From Streptomyces venezuelae ATCC 10712 (lineage in GTDB: Bacteria; Actinomycetota; Actinomycetes; Streptomycetales; Streptomycetaceae), in contig NZ_CP029197.1 of assembly GCF_008639165.1 (NCBI RefSeq), positions 7,134,001 through 7,198,000 of the forward strand: 64,000 bases of DNA, given 5' to 3'. Both the position numbers and the translations under genes were made by a program. Positions 8,768-17,237 of the stretch are shown here, in pieces; positions within the stretch are counted from its first letter, which is position 1; the number at the start of each line of letters is the position of its first letter. The notes under the pieces are model-generated. The model did not search any database. It had not been told where the DNA came from and saw only the letters and a program-made list of their open reading frames with translations.

Positions 8768-9577
8768 ATGGCCACCGGACTCGCCCTCCACGTCGGACTC
8801 AACCGGGTCGACCCCGCCCGCTACGGGGGCTGGGTCGGCACCCTCGCCGCCTGCGAGAACGACGCCCGCGGCATGGCGGGGATCGCCCGCACCGCCGGAT
8901 TCGAGAGCACCGTCCTGCTCACCGAGGACGGCACCGTCGCCCGGGTCACCGCCGCACTCGACGAGGCCGCCGCCCGGCTCCGGCCCGGCGACATCATGCT
9001 CTTCAGCTACGCGGGCCACGGCGGCCAGCTGCCCGACGACGCCGGTTCCGGCGACGAGCCGGACGCGCTCGACGAGACCCTCGTCCTCTACGACCGCCAG
9101 TTCCTCGACGACGAGGTCCAGCAGGCCTTCCGCGCCTTCGCCGACGGCGTACGGATCGTCTCCTTCTTCGACTGCTGCCACAGCGGCAGCAGCATCGAAC
9201 TCCCCGGCGGCCCGGAGGCCGCCGGCACGCCCCGCTACATGCCCGAACCCGAGCAGCGCCAGCTCTACGACCGCGACCGCGCGTTCTACGCCACGGTCCG
9301 CCGCGGGCTCGCCGAGTCCGCCGCCGCAGACGGGGCCCCGCCGGACGCGCTCCTCGTCTCCGCCTGCCAGGACGACCAGGTCGCCTCCGACGGCGACGCC
9401 AACGGGGCGTTCACCGGGGCACTGCTGCGGGTGTGGGACGACGGCGCCTTCCAGGGCGGCTACCGCGACTTCCACCGGGCGATCCAGAGCCTGCTGCCCC
9501 CGACGCAGGTCCCCAACCTCCACGTCACCGGCGCCCCGGATCAGAGCTTCCTGGACCAGCGGCCGTTCACGGTCTGA
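8768..9577 (+). CDS. Caspase-family (peptidase C14) protein
   Basis: 269 aa. A caspase p20-like fold fills most of the protein, with His84 in FSYAGHGGQ and Cys137 in FFDCCHSGS as the catalytic dyad. The ATG has AGGAGG 6 bases upstream. No signal peptide, transmembrane segment or extra sensor domain is present, so activation probably depends on another protein. It is divergent from the EAD-NTPase-trypsin operon with a shared intergenic region of 260 bases. Bacterial caspase-like proteins are often executors of abortive infection or programmed death, cutting after basic residues (family knowledge). The 3' end overlaps the convergent LuxR-family gene by 11 bases. Confidence 0.9.
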   Translation: MATGLALHVGLNRVDPARYGGWVGTLAACENDARGMAGIARTAGFESTVLLTEDGTVARVTAALDEAAARLRPGDIMLFSYAGHGGQLPDDAGSGDEPDALDETLVLYDRQFLDDEVQQAFRAFADGVRIVSFFDCCHSGSSIELPGGPEAAGTPRYMPEPEQRQLYDRDRAFYATVRRGLAESAAADGAPPDALLVSACQDDQVASDGDANGAFTGALLRVWDDGAFQGGYRDFHRAIQSLLPPTQVPNLHVTGAPDQSFLDQRPFTV

Positions 9578-12470
9578 GGGCCGTCGCCAGCTGGGCGCGC
9601 GAGCGGACGTCGAGCTTCTGGTAGATCCGCGTCAGCCGCGCCTCCACCGTCTTCACGCTCAGGTACAGCTTCGCCGCCGCCTCCTGGTTGCTGGCGCCCT
9701 GGCCCACCAGACGGGCCAGCCGCAGCTCCGCCTCCGTCAGGGTGGAGAGCGCGGGAAGCGCCTCCTCACCGGCCGGCCCGCCCCCGCCGGTCTCGGCGGG
9801 CGTGCCCGCCGGCGGCTCGCTCGCCAGGGCCAGCCAGGGCGCGGCACCGGCCCGCTCGAACACCGAGGCCGCCGTGTGCAGCGCGCTCTGCGCCGCCGAC
9901 CGCCGCCGCCGACGGCGCTCCACCCGCGCGAGCGCGATCAGCGCCCGTCCCTGTTCGAGCGGCAGCCCGGCGCGCGCGAACGCCTCGGCCGTGCGGGTCA
10001 GCAACTGCACCGACTCGTCCGTCCGTCCCTCCGCCGCGAGCCACAGCGCGTACGCCCGGTCGCAGCCCAGCAGGACCGTGGACCGTCCGAGCCGGGCCGC
10101 CACCGGACGCACCTCGTCGAGGAGAGCCAGCGCCTCGTCACCCGCGTCGTGGGCCAGCAGCGCCTCGGCCAGCTCCTCGTGCCAGCGCAGCATGGAGGGG
10201 TCGACGGTGGACTGGGCGCGCTCGTCGGCCTGGACGCGCCGCAGCGTCTCCAGGGCGGCGGCGACGTCCCCGTTGATGAGCTGGACCCGGCCGAGCGCGT
10301 ACCGGCTGCGGGAGAGGAAGACCCGGTCGCCCTCCTCCTCCGAGGCCTGCACGCTGCGCCGGGCGTAGCTCGCCGCCCGGGCGAAGCTGCCGCCCGCGGT
10401 CTCCGCGAGCGCCAGCGTGTACCAGGCGGGGCCGGGGGAGAGGCCCGCCTCCAGGGTGAGCGCGAGGGACTGCCCGGCGTGCGCGAGGGCGGCCGCGCAG
10501 ACGCCCATGCGGGACTCGATCGCGGCGAGCGTGGAGAACAGCTCGATCGTGTCCTCCACCGAACCGCGGCGCTGCACCAGGGGAAGGAGCGCGTTCAGCT
10601 CGTCACGCGCGTCCGTGAGCCGGTCGTCGAAGAGAGCATGACGGATCGTCAGGATCTGGGCGGCGTTGCGGATGCCGAGCGGCCGCTCGGCCAGTTCGAG
10701 GGCCCGCGCCTGCGCGAGCACCGCCTCGGCGTCCGGCGCGCCGAGGGCCCGCTCCATGCGCGCCTGCACGGTCAGGGCCTGCGCCGCGAGCCGGGGATCG
10801 CCCATCGAGGCCGCCAGCGCGGCCGATTCGACCGCCGCCGTCCGCGAGCGCTCCGGATCACCGTCCGCGAGGACGTACTTGACGGCCAAACGCAGCTGTA
10901 CGGCGGCCCGCAGCGCGGTGTCCCCCTCCGAGTCCTCCATGGCGTGGACGTACATCTCGTCGAGCCCGGTGAGGCCCTGGCCCGCCGTGTCGAGCACGGC
11001 GAGCCGCGCCCTGACCCGATCGGAGGGCACCGCGTCACGGGCCAGCAGATCGGTGGCGGCCCGCATCGCGAGGTCGGCGCGGGCCGCGCGGGCGGCCTCC
11101 TCGGCGGCGTCGACGAGCCGGGCGATCCGCTGCGTCCCGTGCCGTCCGGGCGTCGACTCGGCGGCGAGCAGGGCCAGTTCGGCGGCGAGCGCGCTGTTCC
11201 CGCGCCGCCGGGCCAGATCGGCCGCGTCCGCGACCTCGGCCGCGAGGTCCTCGTCCGGGCTGTCGGTGGCCAGCGCCCGGTGCCGTACCGCCTCCACGGG
11301 GTCGTCCACGACCTCGGCGAGCGCCGCGTGCCCGGCGCTCCGCTCGGCCCAACACGCGTCGTGCACCAGGGTGGAGGGAAGCAGCCCGGCGGTGAAGGTC
11401 ACCGAGCCGTCCTCCGAGAGCGACACCAGACCGGCCCGCTCGGCCGCCGCCAGGTCCGCCTCCGCGTTGGGCCGCCCCGCCCGCCGTACCAGCGTCGACG
11501 AGGGCCGCAGCGCGAGGGCCGCGAGCAGCAGCGTCTCGCGTACGGCGAGGGGCGCGGCCCCGAGCAGCTGGCGGGCGAGGTCGCGGGCCCGCCCGGACAG
11601 GGTCAGCGCCTCCGCGTGGTGCACCGGGGTCCGCGCGTCGGCCAGCGAGCGGCCCACGGCGAGCGCGAGCCGGGGGTTGCCGCCGCTGGCGCGGTGGATG
11701 CGGCCGGCCATCCGGGAGGGGAGACGGTGATGGATGAGGAGTTCGGCGATCTCGTCGGCGTGCAGCGGCGGGACGAGCAGGACGTCCGCCTCGGACGGCA
11801 CCCAGAGGTGGGTGGCGTGCGGGTCCTCAGGGCGGTGGAGGTCCCGGGAGGGCTCCTTGGCCTCGCCGTACGGCTCCGGGGTCTCGACGGCCACCACCCG
11901 CAGCGCGGGCGGCGCCAGGTGCAGGGCGAAACGCAGCAGGTCCGCGCTGTCCGCGTCGATGTGCTGGACGCCGTCGACGACGAGGAGGACCGGGCCCCGG
12001 CAGGCCAGGGTGCGCAGGATCTGTGCGATGCCGAGGCGCAGCGCGATCGGGTCCCAGCCGCCGGCGTCGATCGGGGCCTCACGGCAGAGCATGGCGACGG
12101 CGGTCCGCTGCGGGCCGGGGAGCTCGTCGAACACTCCGGCGGTCTCGGGGCGGCCCGTGCCGAGGGCGGGCCACGCCACGGTCGCCGCCACCGAGGCCAC
12201 CAGCGCGGCGGCCGAGGCGCCGGGTATCTCGCGGTCGGAGGGCAGGGTCGCCAGCCACAGCACGGTCTCGCCGCGTGCCTCGGCACGGGAGGCCTCGGCG
12301 AGGGCGAGCTCGGTCTTGCCGACTCCGGCGGGTCCGGTGAGCAGGGCGCGGCCCCGGGTGTGCAGGGCGCGTTCGAGCCGGGCGAGGAGCTCCTCGCGGC
12401 CCACCGGCGCGGAGGTCGCGGGACCCCCGGCGCCCGCGGGGCGCAGGGCGAGATACGGAGCTGTCGTCAC
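9567..12470 (-). CDS. LAL-type LuxR-family ATPase regulator
   Basis: 967 aa from a GTG at 12470, with GGAGGTGG upstream. Residues 22-250 form an AAA/STAND ATPase with Walker A GPAGVGKT at 46-53 and a Walker B-like VLLVVDGVQHID region. A long alpha-helical tetratricopeptide-like region follows (about 330-890). The C-terminal LuxR/GerE helix-turn-helix is about 905-960 (LTEAELRLARLV ... KTVEARLTRIYQKL). Large ATP-binding LuxR regulators usually activate transcription on ligand or ATP binding. Because it converges with and overlaps the caspase gene it may be part of the neighbouring system, but that is only proximity. Confidence 0.9.
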   Translation of the reverse strand: MTTAPYLALRPAGAGGPATSAPVGREELLARLERALHTRGRALLTGPAGVGKTELALAEASRAEARGETVLWLATLPSDREIPGASAAALVASVAATVAWPALGTGRPETAGVFDELPGPQRTAVAMLCREAPIDAGGWDPIALRLGIAQILRTLACRGPVLLVVDGVQHIDADSADLLRFALHLAPPALRVVAVETPEPYGEAKEPSRDLHRPEDPHATHLWVPSEADVLLVPPLHADEIAELLIHHRLPSRMAGRIHRASGGNPRLALAVGRSLADARTPVHHAEALTLSGRARDLARQLLGAAPLAVRETLLLAALALRPSSTLVRRAGRPNAEADLAAAERAGLVSLSEDGSVTFTAGLLPSTLVHDACWAERSAGHAALAEVVDDPVEAVRHRALATDSPDEDLAAEVADAADLARRRGNSALAAELALLAAESTPGRHGTQRIARLVDAAEEAARAARADLAMRAATDLLARDAVPSDRVRARLAVLDTAGQGLTGLDEMYVHAMEDSEGDTALRAAVQLRLAVKYVLADGDPERSRTAAVESAALAASMGDPRLAAQALTVQARMERALGAPDAEAVLAQARALELAERPLGIRNAAQILTIRHALFDDRLTDARDELNALLPLVQRRGSVEDTIELFSTLAAIESRMGVCAAALAHAGQSLALTLEAGLSPGPAWYTLALAETAGGSFARAASYARRSVQASEEEGDRVFLSRSRYALGRVQLINGDVAAALETLRRVQADERAQSTVDPSMLRWHEELAEALLAHDAGDEALALLDEVRPVAARLGRSTVLLGCDRAYALWLAAEGRTDESVQLLTRTAEAFARAGLPLEQGRALIALARVERRRRRRSAAQSALHTAASVFERAGAAPWLALASEPPAGTPAETGGGGPAGEEALPALSTLTEAELRLARLVGQGASNQEAAAKLYLSVKTVEARLTRIYQKLDVRSRAQLATALRP

Positions 12471-12554
12471 TGTCCACCACCTCCGTGCTCGGGGCCCGGC
12501 CCATGAGTCCCGTGGGCAGAGAATACGGAGCCCACCGGCGGAGTCCAGGCCCCT

Positions 12555-12571
12555 TGTCCGGCATTCGGACA
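12555..12571. promoter_or_regulatory. Inverted repeat TGTCCG-N5-CGGACA
   Basis: A perfect 6-base inverted repeat with a 5-base spacer lies about 85 bases upstream of the LuxR-type ATPase gene. It may be a regulator half-site pair or a weak hairpin. No promoter hexamers were convincingly placed. Confidence 0.3.
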
Positions 12572-12612
12572 GGAAGCCCCGGCGCGAGGGTGCCCCGAAC
12601 GCCAGGACGCGC

Positions 12613-12630
12613 CCGTGGTGTAGACCACGG
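12613..12630 (-). terminator. Hairpin CCGTGGT-N4-ACCACGG
   Basis: A perfect 7-bp stem with a 4-base loop sits about 65 bases past the stop of the subtilisin gene and before the LuxR-type gene. It probably ends subtilisin transcription. There is no U-tract, as is common in Streptomyces. Confidence 0.45.
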
Positions 12631-12693
12631 ACGCGGCGCTGACCAGCAGTGATGCTGATGTGGGGGGTGGTTCAGTGGTGGAGCGGTGGTTCC

Positions 12694-14526
12694 TTAGAAG
12701 GTGAGGCTCCACGAGTTGATGTAGCCGGTGTCACCCGAGGCCACGTCGCGGACCTGCAGCTTCCAGGTTCCGTTGGCGACCTCGCTCGACGCGTCGACCG
12801 TGTACGTGGTGACGACGTCGTCGGCGCTGTCCGAGGAGGAGGACGCCTTGAGGTTGCGCACCGTGCCGTCGGGGGCGACCAGGTCGATGACCAGGTCCCC
12901 GCGCCAGGTGTGCTTGATGTCCACGCCGACCTTGAGGGCGGCGGGGGCGTTGCCGGTGCGGCCGGTGACGGCGATCGAGGACGACACGGTGGCGTTGTCC
13001 GCGATGGTGACGTCGGTCGCGTTGGTGAAGACGGTGCCGGTCGGCGGGGTGGTGGTGCCGGTGACGGCGTCGACCGTCTTCGCGCTGTCGGCGATGCCGG
13101 TGCCGCAGCCGCCGGTGCAGGTGCCGGGCAGCGGGCGGGCGTTGGCCTTGATCGCCGACTCGATCTCGGCCGGGGTGAGGGTGCTCTTGGCCGACTTGAG
13201 CAGGGCGGCGAGGCCCGCGATGTGCGGGGCGGCCATGGAGGTGCCCTGGTAGGGCTTGTAGTTCTCGGCCGACTGGACCGTCGTACCCGAGTTCAGCGTG
13301 GAGTAGATGCCGTTCTCGGGGGTGGTGACGGTGCCGGGCGTGTCGGTGGCGCGACGGGTCTCGCCGCCGGGCGCGGACACGTCCACGATGGAGCCGAAGT
13401 TGGAGTAGTACGACCGGTTGCCCTCACGGCTGGTGGACGCCACGTTGATGACGTTCGCGCAGTTCGCGGGGGTGAAGCCGGAGGCGTTGGCGTTGCTGTT
13501 GCCCGCGGCGACGACGACGGTGGTGCCGCGCGAGACGGCGCCGTTGATCGCGTTCTGGTAGACGCTCGGGCAGGTCGCGCTGGCGCCGCCCAGGCTCATG
13601 TTGATGACCTTGGCCGGGGTCGGGTTGGCCGGGACGCCCGGCACGGTGCCGCCGGAGGCCCACGTGATGGCGTCGGCGATGTCGGAGGACGAGCCGCCGC
13701 ACTTGCCGAGCACCCGCACGGGCTGGATCTTCGCGTTGTACGCGATGCCCGCGATGCCCTTGGCGTTGTTCGTGACGGCGCCGATGGTGCCGGCCACGTG
13801 GGTGCCGTGCCAGGAGGAGTTGGAGGCGGTGGAGCCCACGCCGCACTCGCCGGCCGTGGCGTTCCAGTCGCCCTCGTCCTTCGCGTCCGCGTCGCGGCCG
13901 TTGCCGTCGCGGGCGTCGGCGGACGTGGAGATGAAGTCGTAGCCGTTGACGACGTTGGCCGCGACGTCCGTGTGGGCGGCGTAGCCGGTGTCGATGACGG
14001 CGACGGTGACGCCGGAACCGGTCGTCTTGTCCCAGGCCGAGGGAACGTTCATGCCGCCGGTGGGCTCGAACAGGTCCCACTGCTTCGCGTAATCGGTGTC
14101 GTTCGGCGTGACGGCCATCGCGTAGGCGCGGATGTCCGGCTCGACGGAGGCGACGGAGGGGTCGGCGCGGAACGCGTCCATGACCTCCGCGACGTCCTGC
14201 TTCGTGGCGCTGTCGCCCAGGTCGACCAGGGCGCCACCGCCGGCGAGGCGACGCTCGAAGGAGAGCTTCTCGCCCGTCTTCGCGGCCTTCTCGGCCGTGT
14301 CGTTCTTCGCGGCGGTGTTCGAGCCGGCCTCGGTGGCCTGGCTCTTGTAGGTGACGATGACCTTCTCGACCGGGGCGCTGGGGAGCGCCCGCATCGTCTG
14401 CGAAGCCGGTGCGGGCTTCGGGGTGGCAGCGCCCGGGGCGGCGGCGAACGCCCCGGTGGTGGCAGCGGCGCCGAGGATCGCGGCGCTCGCGACCACGGAT
14501 ATGACTCTCCGCCTGGAACCGTTCAA
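12694..14526 (-). CDS. Secreted subtilisin (S8) with proprotein-convertase P-domain
   Basis: 610 aa from a TTG at 14526 with AAAGGG upstream. This start puts an Arg-rich signal peptide (NGSRRRVISVV..., Ala-rich core, AFAAAPG) at the very N-terminus; an ATG at 14613 would bury it. Residues about 50-135 are the I9-type propeptide. The S8 catalytic domain spans about 160-480 with Asp179 (VAVIDTGY), His240 (SSWHGTHVAG) and Ser430 (YQGTSMAAPH). The last 90 residues are a jelly-roll P-domain ending in WKLQVRDVASGDTGYINSW, which normally stabilises the protease. An extracellular, self-processing serine endopeptidase is expected. Confidence 0.92.
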   Translation of the reverse strand: MNGSRRRVISVVASAAILGAAATTGAFAAAPGAATPKPAPASQTMRALPSAPVEKVIVTYKSQATEAGSNTAAKNDTAEKAAKTGEKLSFERRLAGGGALVDLGDSATKQDVAEVMDAFRADPSVASVEPDIRAYAMAVTPNDTDYAKQWDLFEPTGGMNVPSAWDKTTGSGVTVAVIDTGYAAHTDVAANVVNGYDFISTSADARDGNGRDADAKDEGDWNATAGECGVGSTASNSSWHGTHVAGTIGAVTNNAKGIAGIAYNAKIQPVRVLGKCGGSSSDIADAITWASGGTVPGVPANPTPAKVINMSLGGASATCPSVYQNAINGAVSRGTTVVVAAGNSNANASGFTPANCANVINVASTSREGNRSYYSNFGSIVDVSAPGGETRRATDTPGTVTTPENGIYSTLNSGTTVQSAENYKPYQGTSMAAPHIAGLAALLKSAKSTLTPAEIESAIKANARPLPGTCTGGCGTGIADSAKTVDAVTGTTTPPTGTVFTNATDVTIADNATVSSSIAVTGRTGNAPAALKVGVDIKHTWRGDLVIDLVAPDGTVRNLKASSSSDSADDVVTTYTVDASSEVANGTWKLQVRDVASGDTGYINSWSLTF

Positions 14527-15212
14527 GGTGTGGCCCTTTCGAGTACGACGTAACTGCGGAGCAGTGGCGGCGGCGCGGGACACACGGGGCGAAGTGGGGT
14601 CGCGATCCGGCATTCCCTGGGCTGGGGGGCCCGTGCGCCGCCACCGGCGCGACGGCCCGGGTCAAGGCCGTCACCGGCGGATGCCACCCTCCTCATGCAC
14701 CTGTCAGGGTGCGTTCGGGGGATGATATCTGCCGGTGCGGAGGACAGTAGGGAACGGGACGGTGAACCCGATACGGGGAAAACCCTTGTCACCCCTCACG
14801 GGGCGGCGGGGGGTCGGTGAGGGGAGGTGCGACCAGGGGCCTGACCAGCGGCGCGGCACGGGAGTCGGCACCGCGTCAGCAGCGCGGTGAGCGCCGGGAG
14901 TACGTACGGGGCGGCGGCCCGGAGCGAGCGCGGCGCGGCCGGCAGGTACGTACCTGCACAGCCGAAAAGGTACACACCTGTCGACGGGAGCGGGCGGGCG
15001 CCCCCGGCCGATGGCCGGAAGCGGCCGGCCTCGGCGACGGGCGGCGGGGGGCGGGCCTGGCGGCGTCCGGTGGGCCCGGCGGCGGCCGGTTGCGGGCGGG
15101 CCTGGCGACGTTCGGCGGGGGGGGCGGCCCTGGCGGCGTCCGGTGGCGGGCGGCCCTGGCCCTCGACGCCCGGCGGCGGGGAACCCCGGGGCGACGTCCG
15201 GAACGGCCGAAC
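14527..15212. other. 686-base intergenic region, no gene seen
   Basis: It lies upstream of the subtilisin gene and downstream of the GNAT gene. Long open frames here are GC-rich artefacts. It contains the twin AGGTAC...ACCT palindromes and, from about 15040 to 15170, imperfect GC-rich repeats of the type CTGGCG(G/A)CGT(C/T)CGG. The subtilisin promoter should lie just above 14526 but no clear hexamers were found. Confidence 0.5.
14943..14979. promoter_or_regulatory. Twin palindromes AGGTACGTACCT / AGGTACACACCT
   Basis: CAGGTACGTACCTG (14943-14956) is a perfect 14-base palindrome. A second copy with two central changes, AGGTACACACCT, begins 24 bases after the first (14968-14979). The spacing and shared AGGTAC/ACCT arms look like paired operator sites for a dimeric repressor. 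The nearest gene start is the subtilisin, more than 400 bases away, so the controlled gene is unclear. Confidence 0.45.
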
Positions 15213-16079
15213 TCAGCCGAGTTCGAGCGTCGTGACCCCGTACACGCGCTCACGGGCGACCGGGCGGACCGGGCCCGTGTACATGCGGGCCGTCTCGAAC
15301 GTCGGCTCAAGGCCCCGCTCCTCGGCGAGCCGTGCCGCCGCCGGGTTCGACTCCGGCATGTCGACCGCGATCCGGGCCGAGCCGAAGGCCCGCGCCTCCC
15401 CGGCCAGGGCGTCGAGCAGCACGGCCGCGTCACCCGGAGTGTCCGCGAACAGCGGCCCCACCCGCGCCTCGTCCTGCGCCGGGCGGACCACCCCGTACCC
15501 CGTCGGCCGCCCGTCGACGACCCGGACCAGCGCCCGGTGGCCCGGAGTGGCGAGCCAGGCGGCGAGGAACCGCGGCCGGTCGGCGTGGTGGCAGGCGCTG
15601 TCGTAGGCGGCGAGGACCGCCGGATCGATCTGCCCGGCGGGCACCACACCGGCCGCCGGGGCGTCGGTGGCCGGGACCTCGCCCACGTACCGCGCCGTCC
15701 GGTACGCCGTGGTGAAGCCCGAGCGCCGGTAGTTGTCCTGCTGCTCCGGCACCCCGTCGAGGCCGACGGACCGGTCGCCCGCGTGGGCGAGCGCGGCCCG
15801 CCAGGTGGCGAGACCGTGACCGAGACCGCGGAGTTCGGGACGGACCAGGTAGAAGCCGAGGAAGGCGTACGCCTCGTCGTAGGTGACGACCGAAATGGCC
15901 GAGACCGGCTCCCCGTCGACCCGGCCGAGGAAGAACCCTTGCGGGTCCTGGGCGAAGAAGGCCGCGGCGTCGGAGCGCCCCGGATTCCACCCCTCCTCGG
16001 CGCACCAGGAACGCACGAGTTCCCAGTCCCGCTCCGTGGCGGGGGAGACAGAGAGCGAGCCGGAGGAGACGGAGGCCAT
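15213..16079 (-). CDS. GNAT-family N-acetyltransferase
   Basis: 288 aa from the ATG at 16079, chosen for AAGGAA 8 bases upstream; the frame extends further up without a site. Residues about 10-130 form a GNAT fold: YLVRPELRGLGHGLATW matches motif A (the acetyl-CoA loop R/Q-x-x-G-x-G/A) and NYRRSGF is the usual distal motif. Residues 140-288 form a second GNAT-like half with ...AAARLAEERGLEPTFETARMY, the arrangement of YitH/HolE-type two-domain acetyltransferases. The substrate is unknown. Confidence 0.85.
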   Translation of the reverse strand: MASVSSGSLSVSPATERDWELVRSWCAEEGWNPGRSDAAAFFAQDPQGFFLGRVDGEPVSAISVVTYDEAYAFLGFYLVRPELRGLGHGLATWRAALAHAGDRSVGLDGVPEQQDNYRRSGFTTAYRTARYVGEVPATDAPAAGVVPAGQIDPAVLAAYDSACHHADRPRFLAAWLATPGHRALVRVVDGRPTGYGVVRPAQDEARVGPLFADTPGDAAVLLDALAGEARAFGSARIAVDMPESNPAAARLAEERGLEPTFETARMYTGPVRPVARERVYGVTTLELG

Positions 16080-16121
16080 GGGGGGTTCCTTCAACAGCCG
16101 GGAGCGGGCGGGCAGTCGATC

Positions 16122-16182
16122 GGGGGAGCGAGGCACAGGGGTACGGGGGGCCGGGGGAGCGAGGGCCCAGGGGAGCGAGGGG
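16122..16182. repeat. Three GGGGAGCGAGG direct repeats
   Basis: The gap between the GNAT gene and the NAD-kinase-like gene carries three copies of GGGGAGCGAGG within 60 bases. No function can be assigned. The same stretch should hold the GNAT promoter. Confidence 0.4.
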
Positions 16183-16337
16183 TATAGGGGCACGGGGTGC
16201 GTGGACATAACATCCCAACACCGACAGAACCCCTGAGGAAAACCGGGCAAAGCGCGCCGAGCATAGCGCCCTGGGTGACCGTCCCCGCCCACGGCCGATC
16301 GATTCCGGCCGGGCTCGGCGCGGCCCGCGCGGCCCGC

Positions 16338-17237
16338 TCAGTGGACGAGACGCAGACGCGGTCCGGCGACCGACAGCCGGACCGTCTGACCCCACGTCAG
16401 CTCAAGCGCGTCCGACTCGACGCCGTCGCCGAACGCGACCAGCCGGTCCGACTCCACGGTGAGACGCAGCCCCTGGCCCGGGTCGAGGAGCCCCTCGACC
16501 CGTCCGGTGCCGGTCGTCGGAGACGGCCAGGCCTCCCGCACGAACCAGGCGAGCCGGACGTCCGTGGGCGCGGGCAGCGCCAGCGCGCTGGAGCGCTGCT
16601 CCCACAGGGACCGCAGCCAGCCCGTCGACCCGGTGCCCGTGCCGACCAGCACGCCCGAGGACGCCTGGGCCTCCGGCGGAAGCTCCGACGCGTCGAGCTC
16701 CAGCGTGTACCGGGCCGTCTGGTGGCTCCGCGGGCCGACGTAGATCTCGTTCAGGGCCAGGAGCCGCTGCGCGTCGTCCGTGACGGCCTCCACCATCGTC
16801 AGCTCGTCCACCGTCGCCCCCGCCCCCACCGCGTACGGCAGCAGCCGGCGGGCGCGGTCGGGGCGGTGGCGGACCAGGACGCCCGGGTTGCGCCCCGGGT
16901 CGGCGTCGATCCCGACGACGGGCTGACCGGTCAGGTACTTCGCCGCGTTGGCGACCAGGCCGTCCTGTCCGACCACCACGACCACGTCCTCGGGGCCGAA
17001 CAGGAACCGGTCCAGATCGGCCCGTTCCACCCGGGTCTGCCGCCAGGTCAGCGGCACCGCGCCCGCCACCGTGGCGAGCGCCCGGTGGGCGCGCTCGTGC
17101 CGCTCGCGCACGGCGTCGACCGAGCGGCCGCGCGCGGCCAGGAAGAACGCCGCCTGACCGTGCGTACCGTGCCGGGCGAGCAGCTCCTCGTACTCCGTGG
17201 TCCGGTGCACGAGCACCGCGCGCGGCGCGAGACTCAC
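16338..17237 (-). CDS. NAD-kinase-like protein with altered GGDG motif
   Basis: 299 aa, GTG start overlapping the SPFH gene stop by 4 bases (GTGA). The ATP-NAD kinase fold is recognised from LNEIYVG (Asn163-Glu164) and the glycine-rich GTGTGSTGW at 199-207. The family's N-terminal GGDGT phosphate-binding motif is replaced by GQDGLV (90-95), so Asp92 and Gly93 are kept but the first Gly and the Thr are lost. It may phosphorylate NAD weakly, use another substrate, or act as a sensor. It is coupled to an SPFH protein under a palindromic promoter. Confidence 0.8.
   Translation of the reverse strand: MSLAPRAVLVHRTTEYEELLARHGTHGQAAFFLAARGRSVDAVRERHERAHRALATVAGAVPLTWRQTRVERADLDRFLFGPEDVVVVVGQDGLVANAAKYLTGQPVVGIDADPGRNPGVLVRHRPDRARRLLPYAVGAGATVDELTMVEAVTDDAQRLLALNEIYVGPRSHQTARYTLELDASELPPEAQASSGVLVGTGTGSTGWLRSLWEQRSSALALPAPTDVRLAWFVREAWPSPTTGTGRVEGLLDPGQGLRLTVESDRLVAFGDGVESDALELTWGQTVRLSVAGPRLRLVH

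Noticed and set aside
8730..12506. 1258-codon plus-strand frame over caspase and LuxR genes
   Set aside because: It is out of phase with the caspase and antisense to the ATPase regulator, with low-complexity sequence.
12649..14553. 634-codon plus-strand frame over the subtilisin gene
   Set aside because: Antisense to the Asp/His/Ser subtilisin triad; composition is almost only Gly, Val, Asp and Arg.
14527..14613. ATG 14613 as start of the subtilisin
   Set aside because: It would add 29 Arg-rich residues before the signal peptide; the TTG at 14526 has a ribosome site.
15040..15190. Gene in the repeat-rich gap before the GNAT stop
   Set aside because: Frames on both strands are low-complexity and lack starts with ribosome sites.
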